Below, piece by piece: positions 15,916-22,977 of a DNA stretch of 64,000 nucleotides. The DNA is taken from positions 1,059,026-1,123,025 of the forward strand of contig NZ_CP042243.1 in assembly GCF_008152325.1 (NCBI RefSeq), read 5' to 3'. The position numbers and the translations under genes are program-made. The notes under the pieces were generated by a model, which did not search any database, was not told where the DNA came from, and saw only the letters and a program-made list of their open reading frames with translations. Source of the DNA: Crassaminicella thermophila (lineage in GTDB: Bacteria > Bacillota > Clostridia > Peptostreptococcales > Thermotaleaceae). The first letter of the stretch is position 1. Every line of letters begins with the position of its first letter.

Positions 15916-16470
15916 ATGCTTATGATTTATAAAATTACTTTTATAACTGGTATTTTGTATGCTGTTACTTCTTTAGTATTGGGACATTTATTTGATGCGG
16001 TAGATATGGACTTTGATGGAGATATGCATATTCATTTTTTTACAATTTTACCTATTAAGCCTATTACTATTATTGCCTTTATTACTGTATTTGGAGGAGT
16101 AGGGATTATGTGTAGTAACAAAGGAGTAAGGCCAATTTTTACTTTTTTGATTGCTATATTCCTTGCTTATGCTATCGCCTTATTGGTTTACAGGTTTATA
16201 ATGATTCCCTTATATAAGGTACAAAATACTAGTGCTGCATCACAAAAAGAATTGATAGGACTAGATGCAGTTGTAAAATCTTCTATTATGGAAAGGGGTT
16301 TTGGACAGATAGCTTATGTAAAAAATGGGAATACATATTATTCTCCCGCAAAGCATGTGAAAGGGGAATATATAGAAGCAGGAACAAAAGTTTTTATAGT
16401 AGATATAAAAGATAATATCTATTATGTAGAAAAAAAGAATTTCTATTATGAAATAGAAGTAAATATTTAA
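15916..16470 (+). CDS. NfeD-like membrane protein (YuaF type)
   Basis: 184 residues. Transmembrane segments lie at about residues 3-23, 46-66 and 73-97; a soluble C-terminal beta-rich OB-like domain (about 112-180; ELIGLDAVVKSSIMERGFGQIAY, AGTKVFIVDI) follows. This is the architecture of short NfeD proteins that are encoded with flotillin, as in Bacillus yuaF-floT. NfeD partners are thought to assist flotillin membrane scaffolds. ATG 15916 lies 13-14 nt from GGGAGG, a long spacing; ATG 15922 is an alternative. The stop is 15 nt before floT. The pair lies inside the IS-bounded unit. Confidence 0.82.
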   Translation: MLMIYKITFITGILYAVTSLVLGHLFDAVDMDFDGDMHIHFFTILPIKPITIIAFITVFGGVGIMCSNKGVRPIFTFLIAIFLAYAIALLVYRFIMIPLYKVQNTSAASQKELIGLDAVVKSSIMERGFGQIAYVKNGNTYYSPAKHVKGEYIEAGTKVFIVDIKDNIYYVEKKNFYYEIEVNI

Positions 16471-16485
16471 AAGGAGATGAAGTAA

Positions 16486-18003
16486 ATGGGAGAATTTTTA
16501 ATACCTATAGGGATTGTAGGTGTAATTATTATTTTAGTGATTGGTGTTTTGTCTATGTGGAAAAAGGTTCCACAAGATAAAGCAATTGTTGTAACAGGAT
16601 TAAAAAAGAGAGTGATATCAGGAGGAGGGGGGCTTGTAATACCTTTATTCGAAAGAACTGACTTGATTTCACTAGAAAATATGAAGATTGATATTAGAAC
16701 AGAAAGAGCATTAACAGAGCAAGGGGTAGGCATTATTGTAGATGGGGTTACTGTCATTAAGGTAAAATCAGATGAAGAATCTATTTACTCAGCAGTAGAG
16801 CAATTTAATACAGGACGCGAAGCAGAAACTATTGAGTTTGTAAAAGAGACCGCAAAGGATGTATTAGAAGGAAAATTACGTGAGATTATTTCAAAAATGA
16901 CTGTAGAAGAAATCCATCAAGATCGAGAAAAATTTTCTTCACAGGTTCAAGAGGTAGCAGCGGTAGATCTTGCCGGAATGGGACTTGAGATAAAGGCTTT
17001 TACAATTAAAGATATTTCAGATACAAATGGATACTTAGATGCTTTAGGAAAGAAAAGAATCGCAGAAGTAAAAAGAGATGCAGAAATTGCTGAAGCTAAT
17101 GCAAGAGCTGAAAGGGATATAAAAAAAGCTCAAGCTGAAAGAGAAGCAAAAGTCAATACGGCTATTGCTTTTAAAGAAGGAGAGAAGGCAAGACTTGAAG
17201 CAGAAACGGAAATCGCAGAATTTAGCAAGAATAAGGAATTAAAGGTACAAGCATATAGAAAAGACCAGGAAACAGAAAAGGCAAAGGCTGACCTTGCTTA
17301 CGAAATTGAGGGCAATAAGGTTAGAAAAGAAGTGACTGAAACAGAAATGGCTGTAGAGCTTCTTAAAAAGGAAAGAGCTATTGAAATTGCAGAAAGAGAA
17401 GCTGCAAGACGTGAAAAAGAACTTGAAGCAAATGTTAAAAAGCAAGCAGAAGCACAAAAATATAAGGATATTCAAGAAGCTGAAGCGAGAGCTCAAGCTA
17501 TGAAATTAGAAGCAGAAGCAAAAAGATTTAAGGAAATTCAAGAAGCAGAAGCACGTGCTACAGCTATTAAGATAGAAGGGGAAGCTAAGGCTGAAGCTAT
17601 CAAATTAGAAGGGGAAGCAGAAGCGAAGGTTATTGAACAAAAAGGTATAGCAGAAGCTGAAGCAATGGCTAAGAAAGCAGAGGCCTTCAAGCAATACAAC
17701 GAAGCTGCTGTTATTCAAATGCTTGTTGAGAAATTACCTGAAATTGCAAAAAGCATTTCAGAGCCTCTTTCAAAAACAGAAAAAATTGTTATTGTGGATA
17801 ATGGAGGAGATGGAAAAAATAATGGTGCAGCTAAGGTTTCAAACTATATAAGCAGTATGATATCACAAGTTCCAGAGGTTGTAGAAGCTACAACTGGAAT
17901 CAATTTGTTAGATCTTCTTAAAGATAAAGTAGATGTAAAGCATGTAAACAAACAAGAAAAAATAGAAGAGAATGATCATTTCTTTGAGAAGGTAGAAGGT
18001 TAA
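16486..18003 (+). CDS. floT: Flotillin
   Basis: 505 residues, typical size. One N-terminal hydrophobic segment (about 5-22), a PHB/SPFH domain (about 25-200; VPQDKAIVVTGLKKRVISGGG, EGKLREIISKMTVEEIHQDR, AAVDLAGMGLEIKAFTIKDI), then a long Ala/Glu/Lys coiled coil (about 195-400) with repeated EAEA/KAEA units, and a C-terminal flotillin region (KKAEAFKQYNEAAVIQMLVEKLP, LSKTEKIVIVDNGGDG). Flotillins form scaffolds of ordered membrane domains and influence membrane fluidity and signalling. AAGGAGATG precedes ATG 16486. Cotranscribed with the upstream nfeD and followed by a hairpin. Confidence 0.95.
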   Translation: MGEFLIPIGIVGVIIILVIGVLSMWKKVPQDKAIVVTGLKKRVISGGGGLVIPLFERTDLISLENMKIDIRTERALTEQGVGIIVDGVTVIKVKSDEESIYSAVEQFNTGREAETIEFVKETAKDVLEGKLREIISKMTVEEIHQDREKFSSQVQEVAAVDLAGMGLEIKAFTIKDISDTNGYLDALGKKRIAEVKRDAEIAEANARAERDIKKAQAEREAKVNTAIAFKEGEKARLEAETEIAEFSKNKELKVQAYRKDQETEKAKADLAYEIEGNKVRKEVTETEMAVELLKKERAIEIAEREAARREKELEANVKKQAEAQKYKDIQEAEARAQAMKLEAEAKRFKEIQEAEARATAIKIEGEAKAEAIKLEGEAEAKVIEQKGIAEAEAMAKKAEAFKQYNEAAVIQMLVEKLPEIAKSISEPLSKTEKIVIVDNGGDGKNNGAAKVSNYISSMISQVPEVVEATTGINLLDLLKDKVDVKHVNKQEKIEENDHFFEKVEG

Positions 18004-18006
18004 AGT

Positions 18007-18051
18007 AAAGGCATCTCCTTAGGATAGAAATTATTCTTAGGAGGTGCCTTT
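18007..18051 (+). terminator. Terminator-like hairpin after floT
   Basis: 20-bp imperfect stem (18007-18026 with 18032-18051), loop GAAAT, one mismatch and two or three wobbles. Only a short T-run (CCTTT) follows. Confidence 0.7.
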
Positions 18052-18221
18052 GCTAATTATATTGTAGATAAATAATTTGAAAATGAACGTTAAACAAATA
18101 CATTTCCTTAACCTTTCTTTCTCTCTATTTCTTTCAGTACGTCTAATCTTATGATATTCTCATTCATTTTTTATTCTGAAAAAGTATATCAGTTTTTTGT
18201 AACTTTTCCTACATTTTCATT

Positions 18222-18260
18222 ATGCCATTGGAATATCGTAATCAGACCTTAGTAGCATAA
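18222..18260 (+). pseudogene. IS3-family transposase orfB 3' remnant
   Basis: The 12 codons MPLEYRNQTLVA followed by TAA resemble the conserved end of IS3-family OrfB (SP-EYR-Q-L-). The stop lies 34 nt before the right inverted repeat, which is the usual spacing in this IS group. Upstream codons do not continue the transposase, so only the very end survives. The region between the floT hairpin and this point shows no other coding signal. Confidence 0.6.
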
Positions 18261-18294
18261 TTTTTTACTTGTCTACTTGACAGGGAGCAGTTCA

Positions 18295-18317
18295 GATGAT
18301 TATACTGTTTATTTTTT
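18295..18317. repeat. Right arm of the split terminator
   Basis: Complement of 15451-15473 (22 of 23 positions; the odd one makes a G-U pair). It ends in a T-run on the plus strand, 8 nt before the stop of the convergent RusA gene. Confidence 0.8.
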
Positions 18318-18325
18318 ATAAAGAA

Positions 18326-18736
18326 TTATGAATTGATTGGTTCAATAGAATAACTTACTTTATATTTACTACATTCATATAGTTCTATTTCAATTCTAGG
18401 ATTTTCTTTGTCAATATAATCAAATAGCAAAACAGGTTTTAGTTGTTTATCATTTTCGATGATTCCGCTTTTTTCAATACCGTCGCAGATACTTTTAGGA
18501 TAATTGTGTAAATCACCCATTCTACGATTTTGGAAATAAAGCTTTATAATTGTAATGATACTTCCCTTTAAAGGCTCACCATTATATTGCTGGTTAATGT
18601 ATCCTGCAATTTTATTTTCGTATGCAATGTATTTACTGTGTTTACCTTGCTTAGGCATCCAAATATGTCCATGTATATTTTTAAGTTTAAAATTAGATTT
18701 GCTAATGGGTTTACCTGGTACAGTTATTTTTATCAT
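18326..18736 (-). CDS. RusA-like Holliday junction resolvase
   Basis: 136 residues from ATG 18736 (GGAGGTG upstream). The N terminus ITVPGKPISKSN and the motif GDLHNYPKSICDGIEKSG followed by IIENDKQL match RusA, where Asp residues in D--N--K---D-L and the D in -DD-Q- coordinate magnesium. Here the first Asp, the DG Asp and the ND Asp are present. RusA enzymes resolve four-way DNA junctions and are mostly of prophage origin; no other phage gene is nearby, so this may be a domesticated or stray copy. It was originally convergent with the sugar-binding protein gene across the split terminator. Confidence 0.78.
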   Translation of the reverse strand: MIKITVPGKPISKSNFKLKNIHGHIWMPKQGKHSKYIAYENKIAGYINQQYNGEPLKGSIITIIKLYFQNRRMGDLHNYPKSICDGIEKSGIIENDKQLKPVLLFDYIDKENPRIEIELYECSKYKVSYSIEPINS

Positions 18737-18863
18737 TTTTACACCTCCACAGGATATTCTAACATATTCACTGCATATAATAAATTAATAAAATATTTTC
18801 ATTGTATTATAAAAAATTCATAAATGGAAATAATGCATATAAAAGCTTTTAGGATGTGATTAT

Positions 18864-19385
18864 ATGTTAGAAGGTCTATTTAAGAGATGCTTTGTTTTTA
18901 TAGCTATATTAATTTTCATAGAGAGGTTTATTTTTGGATTTACAATTGTACAAGGCATGTCTATGCAGCCTACACTTCATAATAATGATAAATTATTTAT
19001 TAATAAGATTATATATTTATTTACAAAACCTAAGTATGGAGATATTATTATCTTTCATCCTCCTATTGAAGAAAGAAAAAATGAATTATTTATTAAACGT
19101 GTAATTGCTGTAGAAGGGGATGTATTTTTAATAAAAGAAGGTAGATTATATATTAATGGTAAAGAAATAAATGAATCATATATTTGCAATGAGGAATATA
19201 AAGAAAGATTATATCAAGTAACTAGTGGAAAGGTACCAAAAGGTATGGTATTTGTAATGGGAGATAATAGAAATGATAGCAATGATAGCAGATGCTTTGG
19301 ATTCGTTCCGACGAATAATATAGAAGGAAAAGCGGATATTCGAATATTACCGATAGATTCTATACAAGTTTTTTCTATCCAATAG
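18864..19385 (+). CDS. Type I signal peptidase, second copy
   Basis: 173 residues. N-terminal transmembrane segment (about 6-26), GMSMQPTL with the catalytic Ser near 36, LFIKRVIAVEGD with the catalytic Lys near 80, GDNRNDSNDSRCFGFV. It is diverged from the copy at 5676 in the middle region. The ribosome site is weak (AGGATG). It is divergent from the RusA gene and shares a terminator with the hydantoinase gene. Two or more type I signal peptidases are usual in spore formers; a condition-specific role is possible but not shown. Confidence 0.93.
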   Translation: MLEGLFKRCFVFIAILIFIERFIFGFTIVQGMSMQPTLHNNDKLFINKIIYLFTKPKYGDIIIFHPPIEERKNELFIKRVIAVEGDVFLIKEGRLYINGKEINESYICNEEYKERLYQVTSGKVPKGMVFVMGDNRNDSNDSRCFGFVPTNNIEGKADIRILPIDSIQVFSIQ

Positions 19386-19409
19386 AAAAGGGAGATTTTT
19401 CTCCCTTTT
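19386..19409. terminator. Bidirectional terminator
   Basis: AAAAGGGAGA (19386-19395) and TCTCCCTTTT (19400-19409) with a TTTT loop. It serves the signal peptidase gene and the convergent hydantoinase gene. Confidence 0.88.
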
Positions 19410-20778
19410 ATTTACGACCTTTGCATTTTATAAATTGACCATGGCCTGGTGTACCTAAAAACTGACCATCTTTATATACAAGTTTACCTCTGCTGAAAGT
19501 CATTACTGGATATCCTTTAAGTTCTATACCTTCCCAAATAGTATGATCAACATCAGAATGCATATTTTCCTTAGAAACAACAAACTTTTTATTTGGATCA
19601 TAAATTACAATATCTGCATCACTTCCTGCTGCGATTGTACCTTTTTGAGGTGCACAACCAAATATTTTTGCTACATTTGTAGAACAAACTTCTACAACTT
19701 TATTAAATGAAATACGTCCTTTATTTGCTTCGCTTAACATATATGGGTAAAGATTTTCTATGCCCATACAACCATTTGGAATTTTTGTAAAATCATCTTT
19801 TCCCCAATCTTTTTCATAGCTTTGGAATGGACAATGATCAGTTGCAACAGTTTGAATACTACCATTAAGAATACCTTTCCAAAGTGCTTCTTGACTTTCT
19901 TTCCCTTTTATTGGAGGAGAGCAAACAAAGTTTCTTCCATCTTCACGTTTATATACTTCATTTGTAAAGTGTAAATATTGTGGGCAAGTTTCTGCATAAA
20001 TTTCATACCCTTCATTACGTGCTTTAGTTACTTCTTCTAAACCTTCTTTGTTTGCAAGATGAACAATATAAAGAGGAGCATCAAAAGCTTTTGCCCAGTG
20101 AATAGCGCGTTTATTTGCTTCCGCTTCTACAAATTCTGGACGACTTAAGTAATGATACCAAGCAGATGTTTTTCCTTCAGAAAGGAATTTTTCTATACGC
20201 ATATCAATTAAATCTGGATTTTCAGCATGTACAGCAATTAAAGCACCAATATCTTTTGATTTTTCTAATGCTTTTGCAAGTACACCATCGTCTACCATCA
20301 AACCTTCTTTTTTATATACCATGAAAAGTTTAAAGCTAGGAACACCATATTCTACAGATTCTTTCATTTCTTCTAATATTTCAGGTGTTAAATCTGTAAT
20401 TGCAGTGTGAAAAGAATAGTCAACACATGCTTGTGGATCACAAATGGTGCGTCTTCCTTCAACAGCTTCAATAAGACCTTGACCTTTTCTTTGAATAACA
20501 AAATCGAATACGGTTGTTACACCACCACAAGCTGCAGCACGAGTTCCAGCTTCATAGCTATCGGCAGATGTAGTTCCACCAAAAGGCATTTCTAAATGAG
20601 TATGTGCATCAATAGCTCCTGGTAATACATATTTTCCAGAAGCATCAACTAATTTTGCTCCTTCTGTTTGAGTAATATTTTTGCCAATCATAATAATTTT
20701 ACCATCTTCAACAGCAATATCAGCTTTATAAGTATCTGTAGCAGTAATAATAGTACCATTTTTAATAACTAAATCCAT
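19408..20778 (-). CDS. hydA: Dihydropyrimidinase / D-hydantoinase
   Basis: 456 residues, amidohydrolase fold. The dinuclear zinc ligands are visible: DAHTHLEMPFGG (two His near residue 57), SFKLFMVYK with the carboxylated Lys near 148, AVHAEN (His), YIVHLANKEG (His) and ATDHCPF (Asp). It opens the ring of dihydropyrimidines or 5-substituted hydantoins. The start has GGAGGAATGACATT before the ATG. A 22-bp palindrome lies 37-58 nt upstream. The gene follows the NCS1 permease on the same strand, so permease and hydrolase form an import-and-hydrolyse pair. No carbamoylase is in the window, so the product's further path is not shown. Allantoinase is less likely given the sequence pattern. Confidence 0.92.
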   Translation of the reverse strand: MDLVIKNGTIITATDTYKADIAVEDGKIIMIGKNITQTEGAKLVDASGKYVLPGAIDAHTHLEMPFGGTTSADSYEAGTRAAACGGVTTVFDFVIQRKGQGLIEAVEGRRTICDPQACVDYSFHTAITDLTPEILEEMKESVEYGVPSFKLFMVYKKEGLMVDDGVLAKALEKSKDIGALIAVHAENPDLIDMRIEKFLSEGKTSAWYHYLSRPEFVEAEANKRAIHWAKAFDAPLYIVHLANKEGLEEVTKARNEGYEIYAETCPQYLHFTNEVYKREDGRNFVCSPPIKGKESQEALWKGILNGSIQTVATDHCPFQSYEKDWGKDDFTKIPNGCMGIENLYPYMLSEANKGRISFNKVVEVCSTNVAKIFGCAPQKGTIAAGSDADIVIYDPNKKFVVSKENMHSDVDHTIWEGIELKGYPVMTFSRGKLVYKDGQFLGTPGHGQFIKCKGRK

Positions 20779-20814
20779 AATGTCATTCCTCCTTAACGTA
20801 TTGATTATTATTTT

Positions 20815-20836
20815 AATTGCTGTATATACAGCAATT
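20815..20836. promoter_or_regulatory. Perfect 22-bp palindrome upstream of hydA
   Basis: Half-site AATTGCTGTAT repeated in inverted orientation with no gap; the centre reads TGTATATACA. It lies in the 111-nt gap between permease stop and hydA start. GT-TATAC cores of this kind are bound by HutC-type GntR repressors and similar dimers. No terminator-like T-run follows, so an operator is more likely than a terminator. Identity of the binder is unknown. Confidence 0.55.
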
Positions 20837-20850
20837 TATTTTCGTTATGA

Positions 20851-20880
20851 AAGAGGGTTCAGCATATACCGATCCCTCTT
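20851..20880 (-). terminator. Weak hairpin between permease and hydA
   Basis: AAGAGGG (20851-20857) can pair with CCCTCTT (20874-20880) over a 16-nt loop, just after the permease stop in transcription direction. There is no long U-run, so it may only reduce read-through into hydA. Confidence 0.35.
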
Positions 20881-20889
20881 ATAAAAGTA

Positions 20890-22419
20890 TTAAGCATTTT
20901 CAGGGTTTTGTACTCTTTCAGTAATCTGCAATTCTTCTTCAGCTGAAACAAGAGAGGAAGTATCATTTTTCATTAAAACAGGATAAATAACAATTGCAAA
21001 AAGGAATCCTATTATCCAACCGTTTTCAGCAAAGAAACTTAAACTAGGAATTACTTTTCCAAGTAATGGAAGAATTGCGGCGAGTATCCATGTATATACT
21101 GCTTTTTTATTAAAACCATTATTATACCAATAACGGCTTTCTTCACCTTTGAAAAGATCATCAAGATCAATAACCTTTTTACGATAGATATAGTAATCAG
21201 CAATATACATACCAGCAAGAGGGCCTAAAAATAGACCATAAGTTCCCAACCATCCAAAGATATATGCACCAGCACTTGAGAGAAGTTTCCAAGGCATTAT
21301 GGCAACACCAGCAAAACCAGTTATTAGTGCACCTGTTCTATAAGAAATTTTTTGTGGGTTTAAGTTAGAAATACCGTTTGCTGGAGCAACAACATTTGCA
21401 GCTATATTTGTGGTTAATGTAGCAACAGCAATACCAATTGCTCCAAGTAAAGCGGCAATAGGACTACCGATATTTGCAACAACTGCTACAGGATCCCAAA
21501 GAAATTCACCAAAAATAATACCAGTTGCACCTGTAACGAAAACACCGACAAAGGCAAATGCTGCCATTGTTGTTGGTAAGCCAAGTAACTGACCTCTAAA
21601 CTGATCTTTTTGACTTTTTGCATAACGGCTAAAATCAGGAATGTTTAATGCAAGGGTAGACCAGAAAGCAATATTTGCAGTTAAGCCTGATAAGAATATT
21701 TTCCAAAATTGGCCTGGTTTATAAGTTGCAGGCATATTTAAGACATCACTGACACTTTTACCTAGTGCATGAACATTTTTTAAAGCCCAAATCATAAGTC
21801 CTAAAGAAAGAACACCAAGGATAGGAGCTCCCCATGATTCCATGAACTTGATTGCTTCTTCTCCTTTGTAAGCAATCCATACATTTAAAGCCCAGAAGAT
21901 AAAGAATGATACCCAAATACCACCTGACCAAGCAGCCCACGTAGGACTCATAACACCGATAACAGCATTTAAAGCGCCGCCACCGATCCAACATTGAATA
22001 CCGAACCATCCTGCAGCTATAACTGCACGAGCAATTGAAGCAATATGAGAACCTTTAATACCAAAAGCCAAGCGAGCGAAAACAGGATATGGAATTCCAT
22101 ATTTTGTACCTGCATGAGAATTTAGCTGCATAGGGATTAAAACGATTAAGTTCCCTAAGCATATATTCAAGATTGCCTGCCACCAAGAAAGACCAGCAGC
22201 CATTAATCCAGATGCCATCATATATGTAGGAATACAAACAGACATACCAACCCATAAAGCAGCAATGTTATAAGTTTTCCAAGTTCTTTCCGACAATTTA
22301 GTTGGTGCTAAATCATCATTATAGTATACGTTATTTTTCAAATTATTACGTGCACTTTCAGTTAATTCAAAAAGGCCATTTACTTCCCGTTGCGTTCGAA
22401 TCTTAATATTTTCTGCCAT
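20890..22419 (-). CDS. NCS1 family permease (hydantoin/allantoin/cytosine type)
   Basis: 509 residues with about 12 transmembrane segments. The N-terminal cytoplasmic motif (NDDLAPTKLSERTWKTYN-AALWVGMSV) is the hallmark of NCS1 transporters such as Mhp1 and PucI; GLSWWQAILNICLGNLIVLIP, GIQCWIGGGALNA and NIPDFSRYAKSQKDQFRGQ are also conserved. Sodium- or proton-coupled import of a nucleobase-like compound; pairing with hydantoinase suggests hydantoins, dihydropyrimidines or allantoin. GGGGGTG precedes ATG 22419. A sigma54-type promoter lies about 133 nt upstream of the ATG. Confidence 0.92.
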   Translation of the reverse strand: MAENIKIRTQREVNGLFELTESARNNLKNNVYYNDDLAPTKLSERTWKTYNIAALWVGMSVCIPTYMMASGLMAAGLSWWQAILNICLGNLIVLIPMQLNSHAGTKYGIPYPVFARLAFGIKGSHIASIARAVIAAGWFGIQCWIGGGALNAVIGVMSPTWAAWSGGIWVSFFIFWALNVWIAYKGEEAIKFMESWGAPILGVLSLGLMIWALKNVHALGKSVSDVLNMPATYKPGQFWKIFLSGLTANIAFWSTLALNIPDFSRYAKSQKDQFRGQLLGLPTTMAAFAFVGVFVTGATGIIFGEFLWDPVAVVANIGSPIAALLGAIGIAVATLTTNIAANVVAPANGISNLNPQKISYRTGALITGFAGVAIMPWKLLSSAGAYIFGWLGTYGLFLGPLAGMYIADYYIYRKKVIDLDDLFKGEESRYWYNNGFNKKAVYTWILAAILPLLGKVIPSLSFFAENGWIIGFLFAIVIYPVLMKNDTSSLVSAEEELQITERVQNPENA

Positions 22420-22551
22420 TAAGCATACACCCCCGTAAAATATAAAAGCATAAAATGAATAGAAAGTAGAATTATTAGAAATTCACCTCCTTATTTGAGA
22501 AATTTATAGAATTGGCAATAGATAAGATGTTTAGTATTAAACTATAGTATT

Positions 22552-22567
22552 TGCAATATTTGTGCCA
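22552..22567 (-). promoter_or_regulatory. Sigma54 (RpoN/SigL) promoter of permease-hydA operon
   Basis: On the minus strand it reads TGGCACAAATATTGCA: TGGCAC, five bases, TTGCA, with GG and GC exactly 10 nt apart. This matches the -24/-12 consensus in all key positions. Transcription would start near 22540 and give a leader of about 120 nt before the permease ATG. Such promoters need an enhancer-binding activator; none is encoded in the window. Confidence 0.75.
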
Positions 22568-22703
22568 AAGCTGATTTAGGCAAAAAAGCTTATAAACAGA
22601 GAGGTTGTTTTCAGAAAAATAATAAAATTTTGAAAAACAGATACATTTCTGAATCGGGAAATATGAAAGAATATATAGAATATTATTAAAATACGAAGAA
22701 TGC

Positions 22704-22716
22704 TTGTATTATACAA
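22704..22716. promoter_or_regulatory. Palindrome upstream of the sigma54 promoter, possible enhancer site
   Basis: TTGTA-TTA-TACAA, a 13-bp inverted repeat about 140 nt upstream of the -24 box, in the range used by sigma54 activators. Its TGTAT/ATACA core is like that of the palindrome before hydA. Inverted copies of TGTATCATT at about 22737 and 22812 are further candidates. The remaining 22420-22977 interval is AT-rich with no coding signal seen. Confidence 0.3.
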
Positions 22717-22977
22717 ATTTCGTTCAGATTTATTTTTGTATCATTAATTATAATATAAAATTCTATAAAGTATTAAAAATCGCCATAGATCAATAAGTAT
22801 TTTTTATGATAAATGATACATAAACGAATCAAAAATGATAATATTAATGATTATTTGCATAAAAATATATAATTACGTTTTAAATTATGATTTTTGAAAA
22901 ATAATTGGAGAGATGGACAAGAAGTATGAATAAAATGGATTAAGGACTTATAGATAAGGAAGATAAGGGGGATGATT

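Larger units (their letters stand above)
15482..18294. mobile_element. IS3/IS150-type ends enclosing NfeD-flotillin genes
   Basis: The left end begins TGATATGCTCCCT (15482 on). The right end, read inward on the minus strand, begins TGAACTGCTCCCT (18294 down). Of the first 25 bases, 19 match, and both ends carry GTAGACA at positions 19-25. The sequence TG-A-TGC-CCC resembles IS150-group ends. The first 45 codons of an orfA-like gene follow the left end, and the last 12 codons of an orfB-like gene precede the right end, in the correct relative orientation. GATGA is present at both outer borders, as expected of target duplication. The inner transposase is missing, and an nfeD-floT pair occupies the interior. 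Confidence 0.7.

Noticed and set aside
16467-17496. Minus-strand frames inside the flotillin gene
   Set aside because: They mirror the Ala/Glu repeat region and lack start signals.
18061-18221. More transposase coding sequence before the orfB tail
   Set aside because: None of the frames continues the OrfB pattern upstream of MPLEYRNQ; only the last 12 codons are recognisable.
21410-22255. Several frames opposite or within the NCS1 permease gene
   Set aside because: They are shadows of a well-supported membrane protein gene with no start signals of their own.
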